This document shows, in pieces, positions 18,516 through 28,533 of a stretch of 64,000 bases of DNA. A program made the position numbers and the translations under genes. The DNA is taken from the NCBI GenBank assembly GCA_903826865.1, contig CAIKGD010000048.1, positions 62,001 to 126,000 of the forward strand, in the 5' to 3' direction. Under the pieces are notes generated by a model. It was given only the letters and a program-made list of their open reading frames with translations, was not told the DNA's origin and made no database searches. Origin of the DNA: an uncultured Verrucomicrobiota bacterium (lineage in GTDB: Bacteria > Verrucomicrobiota > Kiritimatiellia > Kiritimatiellales > Tichowtungiaceae). Within the stretch, counting starts at the first letter, position 1, and each line of letters starts with the position of its first letter.

Positions 18516-19802
18516 ATGCATAATTACAAAACGGCGCTGGTGATCGGATGCGGGCGCAGCGGGCGTGCCGCAGAGGCGCTGTTGCGTTCCGAGGGCGTGA
18601 CGACGGTCAGTATCTGTCAGGAAATTACTCCGGATTACCGCTACGAAGACCTGTACTTTACTCCTGACGTTGCCATCATAAGTCCAGGTTTTTCGCTTAA
18701 GCATCCGTGGATAAACGATTTGATTGAGCGGGGCATTCCGTTGCTTTCCGAACTGGAACTGGGCTGGTCGCGCCGTCACTGCCCGGTGATCGCCGTCACC
18801 GGATCCAACGGCAAGAGCACGGTTGTTAAATGGATTACTGATGCCTTGGCGCAGGCTGGACAGAGGGCTGTGCCCTGCGGCAATTACGGCTTTCCGGTCT
18901 GTGCCGCAGTGATGCTTCATGATGTACCGGACTGGCTGGTAATCGAAGTCAGTTCATTTCAGTTGGAGACAATGCAGGAGTTTCGTCCGGATATCGGTCT
19001 GCTGCTCAACGTGTTACCGAACCACCTCGACCGCCACGGAAGCATGGAAAATTATCGGAATCTCAAATTTCGCCTGTTCGCGAATATCCTGACAACTGAT
19101 ACCGTGGTCATTCCCTGTGCAATGGTTTCAAACACCGCGAATAAAATTTCCGGTGTTTTGAAAACATTTGGTACAGAACAGGAAGCGGATTTCCGTTATA
19201 GCGATGGTCGGGTCGGTGAAATCAATCTGAATGGCACCCTTTTTGCCAACGAAATTCTCGGTGTTGCAGGCGGGGCTGTGGCCGCCGTCTGCGCGGCCTG
19301 CGGCATTCCACCTGCGGCGGTGGAGGCGAGCGCACGGGTTTTTGAGCCGCTTCCGCACCGGACGGCACTGGTGGCGGAGATCGGCGGGGTTAAATATGTG
19401 GATGATTCCAAAGCTACTAATATCGTTGCCATGTGCGCGGCAGTTAAAATGTGTTCCAGAAGCGGTAAGGTTCACTTAATTGCCGGCGGGCGGGCCAAGG
19501 AGCGTGATTTAAGTTTGGCAAAAGATTTACTGGCGCAACGGGTTTCGCACCTATATCTTATCGGGGAAGCATCGGGTATGATGCAGGCTGCGTGGGGGGA
19601 CGCGGTTCGGTGTATTTCCTGCGGAACTTTAGGAGCGGCCGTTGAAGCCGCACAGAAGCAGGCGAAGCCGGGCGATACTGTTCTTCTTTCTCCTGCATGT
19701 ACCAGCTTTGATCAGTTTCGCGATTTTAACGAACGCGGCGATTGTTTCGCCGCCGCCGTCTGCGGGCTGAGAGAAACGGGTAGAAGTGTAGGAAACGGGT
19801 AA
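18516..19802 (+). CDS. murD: UDP-N-acetylmuramoyl-L-alanine--D-glutamate ligase
   Basis: IAVTGSNGKSTVVKWI, VIEVSSFQLETM, LLNVLPNHLDRHGSMENYRNLK, YVDDSKATN. Confidence 0.93.
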   Translation: MHNYKTALVIGCGRSGRAAEALLRSEGVTTVSICQEITPDYRYEDLYFTPDVAIISPGFSLKHPWINDLIERGIPLLSELELGWSRRHCPVIAVTGSNGKSTVVKWITDALAQAGQRAVPCGNYGFPVCAAVMLHDVPDWLVIEVSSFQLETMQEFRPDIGLLLNVLPNHLDRHGSMENYRNLKFRLFANILTTDTVVIPCAMVSNTANKISGVLKTFGTEQEADFRYSDGRVGEINLNGTLFANEILGVAGGAVAAVCAACGIPPAAVEASARVFEPLPHRTALVAEIGGVKYVDDSKATNIVAMCAAVKMCSRSGKVHLIAGGRAKERDLSLAKDLLAQRVSHLYLIGEASGMMQAAWGDAVRCISCGTLGAAVEAAQKQAKPGDTVLLSPACTSFDQFRDFNERGDCFAAAVCGLRETGRSVGNG

Positions 19803-19819
19803 GGTTATATAAGAAGGAG

Positions 19820-20749
19820 TTGCTCATGAAGGCGAAGGTTACAGGGTTACTGGTTTTGGCAATGCATATGGTGGTGCTGACCGGTTTTTTGTGTATGCAA
19901 GGTTGCAAAACGGCTAAAGTCGGCAGTGTTCAGCAGGATCAGCCGGTGGTTCTTCCGGCCGGTGATGTTTCCGGCGGCAGTACACTTGCAGTTCCCGCCG
20001 TTCCAAGCGCAAAGGTTTACAGTGTTAAAAAAGGCGACACTCTTTCGTCTATTGCTTCTGCGCACGGTACGACTTGGAAAAAGCTGGCCGAGTACAACAA
20101 TCTCTCCAACCCCAATGAGCTGAAGGTGGGACAGGAAATTCGTATTACTGAATCTTCCGGCGCCGCCGTTTCGTCTAAACACACCGCTCCGGTCTCCAGC
20201 CGTCCGGTTACAGGTGCCATCAAACAGGGAAGCACCTATGTTATTCAAAAGGGCGACATGCTTTCAGCAATTGCCAAACGCAGCGGACTGACGACTGCCG
20301 AACTCAGAACGGCAAACAGTCTGACGAGTGACAGCCTTGTTGTCGGCAAAAGTCTGACTATTCCAAAGAAGGGTGCAGTTAAAGCCCCGGCCGCTGCCAA
20401 GAAGACTCCGGCTGCAGCCAAAGTAGCGGCTCCTGCGCCTGTTAAGGCCGCTGCCGCCGAACCTGTGCCGGCTCCTGCTCCGCTTGCGGACGCCGCCCCG
20501 GCTGCTACTGGTGCAGTAGCTTCATCTGCAGTTGCTCCGGCGGCTTCGCCTGCAGTTGTTCCAGCGGCTCCGGCGGCCAAACCGGCCGGCGCTCCGGTTT
20601 ACGAACATGTACTTTATCCGGGTGAAACGCTGGACGATGTAGCCCGCCAGTACGGCAGTTCGCAACAGGAAATCATGAAGCTGAACAACATCACCGATGC
20701 CGCTTCGGTTAAACCCGGCACCAAGCTGCTGGTTCCGATTCCGGAATAG
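19820..20749 (+). CDS. LysM repeat lipoprotein
   Basis: Three LysM modules (YSVKKGDTLSSIASAHGTTW, YVIQKGDMLSAIAKRSGLT, HVLYPGETLDDVARQYGSS) with an Ala/Pro-rich linker; lipobox-like FLCMQGCK. Confidence 0.88.
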   Translation: MLMKAKVTGLLVLAMHMVVLTGFLCMQGCKTAKVGSVQQDQPVVLPAGDVSGGSTLAVPAVPSAKVYSVKKGDTLSSIASAHGTTWKKLAEYNNLSNPNELKVGQEIRITESSGAAVSSKHTAPVSSRPVTGAIKQGSTYVIQKGDMLSAIAKRSGLTTAELRTANSLTSDSLVVGKSLTIPKKGAVKAPAAAKKTPAAAKVAAPAPVKAAAAEPVPAPAPLADAAPAATGAVASSAVAPAASPAVVPAAPAAKPAGAPVYEHVLYPGETLDDVARQYGSSQQEIMKLNNITDAASVKPGTKLLVPIPE

Positions 20750-20766
20750 TTGTCCGGGCGGTTGTT

Positions 20767-20798
20767 AAAAGGGACGCCTTGCGGCGTCCCTTTTTTTT
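20767..20798 (+). terminator. Rho-independent terminator
   Basis: AAAAGGGACGCC-TTGC-GGCGTCCCTTTTTTTT perfect 8-bp stem. Confidence 0.9.
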
Positions 20799-20835
20799 CA
20801 TTCTCATTCCGGAATCTTCATGGGATAGTTTCCTT

Positions 20836-21975
20836 ATGCAACGAACCATTTCTGTATTGATTGCGGCGGTGCTCATTCTGGCTACCATCGGTCTGGTTAT
20901 GTTGTTTAGCGCCAGCATGGTGCGCGGCGATGCTGACTTTCATGATACCGGCTATTTTATAAAAAAGCAGGGAATCTGGATGTTATTGTCCCTGATTGTA
21001 GCCATCAGCTGTACGCGGCTGGATATGCGCTGGCTGCGCATAGCGGCACTGCCGACGGCTGGTATTTGTGTGCTGCTTTTGATTTTAGTTTTTGTTCCCG
21101 GTATTGGCGTTAAAACCAACGGCAGTTGGCGCTGGCTTCAACTCGGGCCGCTGCGGTTGCAGCCTTCCGAGTTTGCAAAGATCAGTATCATTCTGGCTTT
21201 TGCATGGTGGATTTCCCGCCGCCGCCGTTATATGCACACTTTTAAAAGAGGGTTGTTGCCGCCTCTGGTGGCGCTTGGCCTTTTTGCCATGCTGCTGATA
21301 GTCGAGCCGGACTTTGGAACGACGGTACTTGTGGGGCTTGTGACAATGGGCTTGCTTTACATTGGGGGAGCACGTCCACGCCATTTACTCGGGTTTGCCG
21401 GTGCCGGTGTCGGTGCTTTGGCGGTGCTTCTGACGCACAATGCTAACCGCATGGATCGCTTCCTCGCCTTTTTTCATCCGGAAGAGAATGCGCAAGGGGC
21501 AGCGTGGCAACTTATCAACGGTCTCATTGCTTTTGCTTCGGGCGGCGCGCACGGCACCGGACTTGGCAATAGTATCCAGAAATATCACTATCTGCCGGAA
21601 GCACACACTGACTTTATTCTGCCGATCATCGGCGAAGAATTCGGTCTCGTTGCCACGCTGGTGGTACTGATCCTTTTTGTTGTTATTTTTATTTGCGGTC
21701 TGCGTATTGCCGGGCGTGCTTCGGATGACTTCGGACGGTTCACTGCGCTGGGTATAACGCTTATGATCACCTTGCAGGCTATGATCAATCTGGCTGTAGT
21801 TACCGGCTGTGTGCCCACTAAAGGAATTGCGCTTCCTTTTATCAGCTACGGCGGATCGAGCTTGCTTGTTTCGTCGGCTATGGTCGGTCTACTGGTCAAC
21901 GTGGCTCATACGGCGCTTGATCCAAAGGTCAAAACCCGCACAGCACTTTTCAAGGATCGTATCCGGACGGCTTAA
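20836..21975 (+). CDS. ftsW: FtsW/RodA/SpoVE family (SEDS) peptidoglycan glycosyltransferase
   Basis: GLVMLFSASM, LQLGPLRLQPSEFAK, YHYLPEAHTDFILPIIGEEFG, GIALPFISYGGSSL; near murD. FtsW versus RodA not resolved. Confidence 0.88.
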   Translation: MQRTISVLIAAVLILATIGLVMLFSASMVRGDADFHDTGYFIKKQGIWMLLSLIVAISCTRLDMRWLRIAALPTAGICVLLLILVFVPGIGVKTNGSWRWLQLGPLRLQPSEFAKISIILAFAWWISRRRRYMHTFKRGLLPPLVALGLFAMLLIVEPDFGTTVLVGLVTMGLLYIGGARPRHLLGFAGAGVGALAVLLTHNANRMDRFLAFFHPEENAQGAAWQLINGLIAFASGGAHGTGLGNSIQKYHYLPEAHTDFILPIIGEEFGLVATLVVLILFVVIFICGLRIAGRASDDFGRFTALGITLMITLQAMINLAVVTGCVPTKGIALPFISYGGSSLLVSSAMVGLLVNVAHTALDPKVKTRTALFKDRIRTA

Positions 21976-21977
21976 GG

Positions 21978-22916
21978 TCACTTGCAGCGTAACGTGTGTA
22001 CCGTGATTTCCGGCGGACAGTTGAACCGCACTGCTACTGACGAAGTCCCTGCGCCCCGCGAAGTATAGCCGGTCATTTCTTCAAAACGCCACAGGCCGGC
22101 GTGGAATTCGCGCGGGCATTTGCTGTTGGTGAGCAGCGGACGTCCGCCCGGCAGACAGATCTGTCCTGCATGGGTATGACCGCAAAGATAAAGATTTATG
22201 CCTGCGAAGGCGGCCTTCCGGCAGATCTCGGGCGAATGGGCCAGCAGGATTTTGAAATCGTTTTCCGGAACGCCTTCCAGCGCCTTGTCGAGATTGTCGG
22301 TTTCGTAGTAGTGCGGATCGTCCACGCCTGCCAGACAGATGCTTGAGCCGCCGTGTTCCAGCATGACGTGTTCGTTGAGCAGCAGGCGGATGCCGCCTGT
22401 TTCAAGCGCCGGAACCATTTCAATTGCATCGTGGTTGCCGAGGATCGCATAGGTTTTGGTTTTGATATGGCGGTGCAATTCAAGCATCCGGCGCACCGGC
22501 ATTTCATAATCCTCAAAAGTGCCTTCGCGAAAATCGCCGGTGAATACACACACATCATATTCAAGCGGCTCAATCAGCCGGATCAGAATGTCTAGCAGTT
22601 CGGGATTGGCATCAATGTGGGTATCGCTGATGTGCAGCAGGCGAAAGCCGGCGAAAGCTTCCGGCAGGTCGGGGCAGGGAAGATCGTCGGAATTCACCTG
22701 TACGGTCAGCGCGTTGCGGTGGCCGCGCCAATAAAGCCCGGCGGCTTTCAGCAGATTGCGGATGATACGGTGGAGCAGGCGGATGTGTTCAATATGAAAC
22801 CAGACCTTGCCGCTGCCGAAAAGCCGCGCCACATGATGCGTCTGAATTTTCAGGCGCTGCGCCAGCAGAGCCCGGCCCAGCCGCGCCTCAAGGTGTTGAT
22901 AGTCTACATCAGCCAT
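21978..22916 (-). CDS. metallophosphoesterase
   Basis: LLHISDTHIDANPE, VCVFTGDFREG, YAILGNHDAIE, LLAHSPEI, LYLCGHTHAGQICLPG. Confidence 0.93.
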   Translation of the reverse strand: MADVDYQHLEARLGRALLAQRLKIQTHHVARLFGSGKVWFHIEHIRLLHRIIRNLLKAAGLYWRGHRNALTVQVNSDDLPCPDLPEAFAGFRLLHISDTHIDANPELLDILIRLIEPLEYDVCVFTGDFREGTFEDYEMPVRRMLELHRHIKTKTYAILGNHDAIEMVPALETGGIRLLLNEHVMLEHGGSSICLAGVDDPHYYETDNLDKALEGVPENDFKILLAHSPEICRKAAFAGINLYLCGHTHAGQICLPGGRPLLTNSKCPREFHAGLWRFEEMTGYTSRGAGTSSVAVRFNCPPEITVHTLRCK

Positions 22917-22966
22917 TGAGATATCCTTTCGCTGTGACTATATTCGCTCATCAACCGGCTTTAAAG

Positions 22967-25153
22967 ATGAATACCGCTCGAACAAAAGACCAGAACCGCC
23001 GCCTCGATGGACAGATTGAGCGGGCCGTTTTCCGCAACGAGGAAAACGGTTATGCCGTTTTGCGCGTTAAAGTCCGCGGACACAAAGACCTCGTCACAGT
23101 TGTCGGTACGGTTTCAAGCGCCAACCCCGGCGAATGGCTGGCCGCCGACGGCGAATGGATCACCGATGCCCATTACGGCCAGCAGTTCAAAGCCGAGTCT
23201 ATGCGGATTTCCCAGCCCGACACGCTGGACGGTATCAAAAAATTTCTCGGTTCAGGAATGATTCGCGGCATTGGCAAAGAGTATGCTGAACGGCTGGTGC
23301 AGGCTTTCGGGCGCGATGTTTTTGATGTGATCGAAAACTCTTCGGCCAAGCTGCTCAAAGTGGAGGGCATCGGTCCAGGACGGCGTGCCAGCATTCGCGC
23401 GGCGTGGGCGGAGCAGAAGGGCGTTCGCGAAATCATGAGTTTTCTCTTCAGCCACGGCGTGAGTACTGCGCGCGCTTTCCGGATTTATAAAGCCTACGGC
23501 GAACGATCGATTGAACTGATTCAGCGCGATCCGTACTGTCTGGCCCGCGACATCCACGGTATCGGCTTTTTGATTGCCGACGGCATTGCGCAGAAACTCG
23601 GCATTGCCAAAGATTCCGAACTGCGCGCCCGCGCCGGAATTGAATATGTCCTGCAGGAGCTGACCACCAGCGGCCACTGCGCCTCGCCGCGCGGCGATTT
23701 ACAAAGCAAAACTGTCGAACTGCTGGATATTCAACCCGAACAGATCGCCGGTGCGCTTGATTGGCTGATCAACGAAAAACGGCTCATCCTGGATGAAGAC
23801 CGGCAGGGCCGCGCGCTGGTCTATCTGCCGAAGCTTTACTTTGCCGAATGGGCCTTCGCCAAAAAACTGACCGAACTGAATTACGGCAAACATCCCTGCC
23901 CGAAGATCGATTTTGAAAAAGCGCTCGACTGGGTGCAGAAGAAAACAAAAATCCAGCTGTCAGAAAACCAGTGCGAAGCACTGCGTCTTGCTGTGCAGGC
24001 CAAAGTCATGGTTATCACCGGCGGCCCCGGCGTCGGTAAAACCACGCTGGTGAATTCAATCATTCAGGTTTTATCGGCGAAAAAACTGACGGTCTTGCTT
24101 TGCGCGCCGACGGGTCGCGCGGCCAAGCGGCTGAGCGAAACGACTGGGCTGGAGGCCAAGACGATTCACCGTCTGCTCCAGTTCAATCCCGGAACCGGCG
24201 GATTCCGGCATACGGAAGAGAATCCGCTCGAAGGCGATGTTTTCATCATTGATGAAGCCAGTATGATTGATCAAGTACTGGCCTATCAGCTGTTGCAGGC
24301 AATTCCGCAGCGCGCGGCGGTGATTTTTGTCGGCGATGCCGACCAGCTTCCGTCCGTCGGACCGGGCCGTGTGCTTTGCGATATTATAGCGTCTGGTGCC
24401 GTGCCGGTCGTCGCGCTCACCGAAATTTTCCGGCAGGCTGCCGAAAGCCGGATCGTCACCGGTGCACACCGCATTAACCACGGACAGCTTCCGGAATTTC
24501 CGGAAGAAGGCGACAAATCGTCCGATCTCTATTTTGTCGAAGCCGAAGAAGCGCAGAAGGTGATCGGCGTGATCAGTAAAATGGTCAGCGAATCGCTTCC
24601 GCAGCGGCTTGGCTTTAACCCGATTGATGACATCCAGATACTGACGCCGATGCAGCGCGGCGAACTCGGCGCGCGCAATCTCAATCAGGTGATGCAGGGA
24701 CTGCTGAATCCGGCTGGGCGCGAAATTGAACGCTTCGGCATGGTTTTCCGCGAAGGCGACCGCGTCATGCAGACCGAGAACGACTACGACAAAGAGGTTT
24801 TTAACGGCGACCTTGGACGCATCGTGGCGATTGACGAAGAACAGCGCGAAGTGGTGGTAAAAATTGATGAGCGCCGCGTGAAGTATGAATTTCGCGAACT
24901 CGATGAACTGGTACACGCCTACGCCGTCACCATCCATAAATCACAGGGCAGTGAATATCCCTGCGTGATTATCCCGGTTCACACCCAGCATTTTGTCATG
25001 CTCCAGCGTAGCCTGCTCTACACCGCCGTCACGCGCGCCAAGAAATTCGCCGTGCTGGTCGGAACGAAAAAAGCGATGGGACTGGCCGTCAGTCGCGCCG
25101 AATCCCGCGAACGCGTCACCACGCTCAAAGAACGGCTTCAAAGCCAGAAGTAG
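22967..25153 (+). CDS. recD2: SF1B helicase RecD2
   Basis: VVGTVSSANPGEWL, GSGMIRGIGKEYAERLV HhH, VITGGPGVGKTTLVNSI Walker A, FIIDEASMID, VHAYAVTIHKSQGSEYPCVIIP; start taken at 22967. Confidence 0.94.
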   Translation: MNTARTKDQNRRLDGQIERAVFRNEENGYAVLRVKVRGHKDLVTVVGTVSSANPGEWLAADGEWITDAHYGQQFKAESMRISQPDTLDGIKKFLGSGMIRGIGKEYAERLVQAFGRDVFDVIENSSAKLLKVEGIGPGRRASIRAAWAEQKGVREIMSFLFSHGVSTARAFRIYKAYGERSIELIQRDPYCLARDIHGIGFLIADGIAQKLGIAKDSELRARAGIEYVLQELTTSGHCASPRGDLQSKTVELLDIQPEQIAGALDWLINEKRLILDEDRQGRALVYLPKLYFAEWAFAKKLTELNYGKHPCPKIDFEKALDWVQKKTKIQLSENQCEALRLAVQAKVMVITGGPGVGKTTLVNSIIQVLSAKKLTVLLCAPTGRAAKRLSETTGLEAKTIHRLLQFNPGTGGFRHTEENPLEGDVFIIDEASMIDQVLAYQLLQAIPQRAAVIFVGDADQLPSVGPGRVLCDIIASGAVPVVALTEIFRQAAESRIVTGAHRINHGQLPEFPEEGDKSSDLYFVEAEEAQKVIGVISKMVSESLPQRLGFNPIDDIQILTPMQRGELGARNLNQVMQGLLNPAGREIERFGMVFREGDRVMQTENDYDKEVFNGDLGRIVAIDEEQREVVVKIDERRVKYEFRELDELVHAYAVTIHKSQGSEYPCVIIPVHTQHFVMLQRSLLYTAVTRAKKFAVLVGTKKAMGLAVSRAESRERVTTLKERLQSQK

Positions 25154-25162
25154 AGAGAGTTT

Positions 25163-25188
25163 CGCGCAAAGCCGCAAAGGCGCAGAGA
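25163..25188. repeat. octad-periodic repeat downstream of recD2
   Basis: GCGCAAAG CCGCAAAG GCGCAGAG. Confidence 0.5.
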
Positions 25189-25205
25189 GTTTTCAAACAC
25201 CGGAA

Positions 25206-25844
25206 CTAATGATTGGCGGCAAGGGACTTTGGAAATGGTGTAAACTCAGCATTTTTGATGAATCCATCGGCCAGTTCTTGGAAGTTTGTAACCGTGTTTT
25301 CTGGCTTAGAACGCTGAGACAGAATAATTGAAGCAGCCACATTTTTGTTCTCGGGATGACGACACATAATCCCGATATCTTCAACGATAAGACAGGAACA
25401 TCCTTCTGGCAGATTCTTTGCCCCGAAATCTTTGTATTTGGTATGAATGCGAACACCAAGTGTGTTCTTTTCGCATGAAACAGTTTCTTCATCCACGAGG
25501 TATTCATACCGCGGATCCCCCACGTTTCGGTGCCTTTGTTTAGACACCACCTCAAGAAACTCTGCTTCTGATCCAATGTCAGGTAATTTGCTTAATACCA
25601 CCGCGCCGATAACCGATTGGTCGCTTGTATTGCCTGGTTTTCCAAATGTTATTCGTGCTGGATGATTTCTGATGTAACTCCAGCCCTCTCTTTGGGGCGG
25701 AAGCAGGGACATCCCGAGAATCTCTATCCTATTTGTCATGCTCGTCACACGGGTTGCTTCCGACCATTCTGAGGCGCATCCGCAAGTTGATCCTAACAAG
25801 AAAGCAATGAGAAGGATGGCTGCTTTAGGTTTTGCTGGCTTCAT
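25206..25844 (-). CDS. hypothetical lipoprotein
   Basis: AILLIAFLLGSTCGCASE signal/lipobox-like; intact 212-aa ORF. Confidence 0.55.
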   Translation of the reverse strand: MKPAKPKAAILLIAFLLGSTCGCASEWSEATRVTSMTNRIEILGMSLLPPQREGWSYIRNHPARITFGKPGNTSDQSVIGAVVLSKLPDIGSEAEFLEVVSKQRHRNVGDPRYEYLVDEETVSCEKNTLGVRIHTKYKDFGAKNLPEGCSCLIVEDIGIMCRHPENKNVAASIILSQRSKPENTVTNFQELADGFIKNAEFTPFPKSLAANH

Positions 25845-26055
25845 AATCTTCCTTTCCTGTCAGTTAATCTCATGGAATATGGTGATTCGTATAAATGTAC
25901 ATGACGTCCGGAAAGTTTTAGCAGTTCATAAGGTATGCGGCAAAGAGGTTTCTGCTAGAGAGGTTCCAACCATTGGGAAAATCAGTGTGCCGTTCTCACT
26001 GAGCGAAGAATTAACTCTGTCCGGAATCCTCTCGAAAACGATAAAGGGGTTTGGC

Positions 26056-26826
26056 ATGGTAGTGGGCACAATGATGAGTGGAAAAAAAATCGTGGTGGTT
26101 ATGCCGGCTTACAATGCAGCGAAAACACTGCGCAAAACCTATGATGAGGTGATGGTGCAAGGGGTCGTTGATCAGATTGTTGTGGTGGACGATTCAAGTT
26201 GCGACGAAACCGCTTCGATCGCAAGAAGCCTGAGCGGTGTTCAACTGCACATTCACTCCAAGAACCGGGGCTACGGCGGAAACCAGAAAACCTGTTACCG
26301 GCTGGCGCTGGAGGCAGACGCGGATATCATTATTATGATTCATCCCGACTATCAGTACACTCCTGCACTGATCCCGGCGATGGCGTCCATGATTGCGAGC
26401 GGGCTCTATCCGTGTGTGCTGGGTTCACGCATTCTCGGGGGCGGCGCACTGAAAGGCGGGATGCCGTGGTGGAAATATATTTCCAACCGTGTTCTGACGG
26501 CGGTGGAGAATGTACTGCTTGGGGCGAAGCTCTCTGAATACCATACCGGATACCGCGCGTTTTCCAGCGAACTGCTTAAGCAGCTTCAATTGGAAGAAAA
26601 TTCCGATGATTTCGTTTTCGACAACCAGATGCTGGCGCAGATTCTCTGGCGGAATCAAACCGTTGCAGAGATAAGCTGTCCGACGAAATATTTTCCGGAA
26701 GCTTCTTCGATTAATTTTAAACGCAGTTTCTTTTACGGACTCGGTTGTCTGTGGACGGGTCTTTCTTTCCGTCTTTGCCGGATGGGAATATTCCGTTCCC
26801 GCCTGTTCAGGCAGCCGGTCGTATAA
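26056..26826 (+). CDS. glycosyltransferase family 2
   Basis: KIVVVMPAYNAAKTLRKTYDEV, IVVVDDSSCDET, HSKNRGYGGNQKTCYRLALEADADIIIMIHPDYQY; homology begins near 26056 although the ORF opens at 25738. Confidence 0.88.
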   Translation: MVVGTMMSGKKIVVVMPAYNAAKTLRKTYDEVMVQGVVDQIVVVDDSSCDETASIARSLSGVQLHIHSKNRGYGGNQKTCYRLALEADADIIIMIHPDYQYTPALIPAMASMIASGLYPCVLGSRILGGGALKGGMPWWKYISNRVLTAVENVLLGAKLSEYHTGYRAFSSELLKQLQLEENSDDFVFDNQMLAQILWRNQTVAEISCPTKYFPEASSINFKRSFFYGLGCLWTGLSFRLCRMGIFRSRLFRQPVV

Positions 26827-26841
26827 ATTGATGGATAACCC

Positions 26842-28509
26842 ATGGATTATCGATCGTCAGAACTAACTCGTTTGACTGCTGTTGGAGTCGGTTTAATCCT
26901 TGTGCTGATGGTCTGGTTTGTTTTCGGGCAGACGATCCAGTATGGCTTTATTAATTTTGATGATCCCGGGTATGTGTACGCGAATCCTGCGGTTACAAAC
27001 GGATTGACGGCGGAAAGCGTTCAGTGGGCTTTTACGCATCGGCATGGAGGCAACTGGCATCCGCTCACCTCCCTGTCGCATATGCTTGATTGTCAGTTAT
27101 TCGGTCTGAATCCTGCCGGGCCGCACTTGATAAATATAATTCTCCATTTAGTGACGACGCTTCTTCTGTTTTCGGTTTTGCGGCAAATGACCGGTTTTTT
27201 CTGGCGCAGTGCCGTTGTTGCAGCCATGTTTGCCATTCATCCTCTGCGCGTCGAATCGGTTGTGTGGATCGCAGAACGCAAGGATGTGTTAAGCGGTTTG
27301 TTTTTTATGCTGACCTTGCGGGCGTATATTCACTATGTCCGGCGAGTATTTTCGTTACGGCGGTATTTATTGGTCGTGTTGGTTTTTCTGCCGGGGTTGC
27401 TGTCTAAACCCATGCTGGTTACGCTGCCCTTCATACTTCTTCTAATGGATTACTGGCCGCTGAAGCGAATGAACAGTTCTTCTGAACGGTTTGTTTTACT
27501 CCGGTATTTGATCGCTGAAAAAATTCCGCTGTTTCTGTTTTCGGCCTTAGTCTGTGTGTCTACGGTTTGGGCTCAGGAGCACGCTCTGGCGAAAATCGAA
27601 GTGCCTTTTCTTTACCGGATATGTAACGCGGCTGTTTCGTATCTGATTTACCTGAAACAGTTTATTTATCCGTTTGATCTGGCTCTGGTTTATCCTCATC
27701 CGGGCTGCCGAGTGGCATTTTGGCAAGCCGGGTCAGCTATGCTGTTGCTCGCGGGGGTGTCTATTTTGGCTTGGGCGGGACGGAAAACCCGACCGTGGTT
27801 TTTGATGGGGTGGATGTGGTATGTCGGGATGCTTGTGCCTGTAATTGGATTGATCCAGGTCGGGGTGCAGGCGCATGCCGACCGTTACACCTATCTCCCT
27901 CACATCGGCCTGTGTTTTCTGTTCGTGTGGGCCGTTGCAGAGCAGCCGGTTTTTCAGAGATGCCGGCGGAGTGTTTGGTATATTTCGATAACAGCTGTTT
28001 TGATAACACTCATGCTGATTGCCCGGGCACAGGCCGCGTTCTGGCGCAGCGATATTGTTTTATGGAGCCATACCTTGGCGTGTACCGAAAATAATACGAC
28101 AGCGCTTGTGAATTTGGGCGCAGCTCTTTTTGCTGAAGGCAAGGGGAGTGCCGCTGAGACCTGTTTTGCAAAGGCGCTGGAAATTGATTCGGGCGATGTA
28201 GATGCACTTTATAATTTGGGATACGCTTTTGTTTCCCGGGGCGTTTTCGACGAAGGCATAATCCATCTCCAGAACGCATTGCGATTGGATCCGGATTATT
28301 TTGATGCCCATAAGGCTCTTGGCGCGGCACTGATTCTGCAGGGGCGTCTTGACGAGGGCATCGGACATTCGGTGCAGGCATTGCAATTGCGACCGAGTGA
28401 TGCCGGGACGCTCCGCAATTTAGAAGTCGCCCGAACTCTTGCAGGAGAAAAACAGAAAATTTCTGAAAAAGGATCGGTGCCCGTTCCTGCCGCACATCCA
28501 GGCGATTAG
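26842..28509 (+). CDS. multi-pass membrane protein with C-terminal TPRs (TMTC-like / O-mannosyltransferase-like)
   Basis: INFDDPGYVYANPAVTNGLT, GNWHPLTSLSHMLDCQLFGLNPAGPHLINIILH, HPLRVESVVWIAERKDVLS; C-terminal TPRs. Confidence 0.8.
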   Translation: MDYRSSELTRLTAVGVGLILVLMVWFVFGQTIQYGFINFDDPGYVYANPAVTNGLTAESVQWAFTHRHGGNWHPLTSLSHMLDCQLFGLNPAGPHLINIILHLVTTLLLFSVLRQMTGFFWRSAVVAAMFAIHPLRVESVVWIAERKDVLSGLFFMLTLRAYIHYVRRVFSLRRYLLVVLVFLPGLLSKPMLVTLPFILLLMDYWPLKRMNSSSERFVLLRYLIAEKIPLFLFSALVCVSTVWAQEHALAKIEVPFLYRICNAAVSYLIYLKQFIYPFDLALVYPHPGCRVAFWQAGSAMLLLAGVSILAWAGRKTRPWFLMGWMWYVGMLVPVIGLIQVGVQAHADRYTYLPHIGLCFLFVWAVAEQPVFQRCRRSVWYISITAVLITLMLIARAQAAFWRSDIVLWSHTLACTENNTTALVNLGAALFAEGKGSAAETCFAKALEIDSGDVDALYNLGYAFVSRGVFDEGIIHLQNALRLDPDYFDAHKALGAALILQGRLDEGIGHSVQALQLRPSDAGTLRNLEVARTLAGEKQKISEKGSVPVPAAHPGD

Positions 28510-28533
28510 ACGGTTTGCTGCATGGCTTAATGT

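Noticed and set aside
19770-19806. GAAACGGGTAGAAGTGTAGGAAACGGGTAAGG at the murD 3' end as another heptad element
   Set aside because: Dominated by a 19-nt direct repeat rather than a clean 7-nt period; too weak to include in the family.
20390-20590. Ala/Pro-coding low-complexity tract as a DNA repeat element
   Set aside because: Explained as the linker between LysM domains in the protein.
25738-26055. N-terminal 106-codon extension of the GT2 ORF
   Set aside because: Overlaps the antisense lipoprotein gene; GT2 homology starts near ATG 26056.
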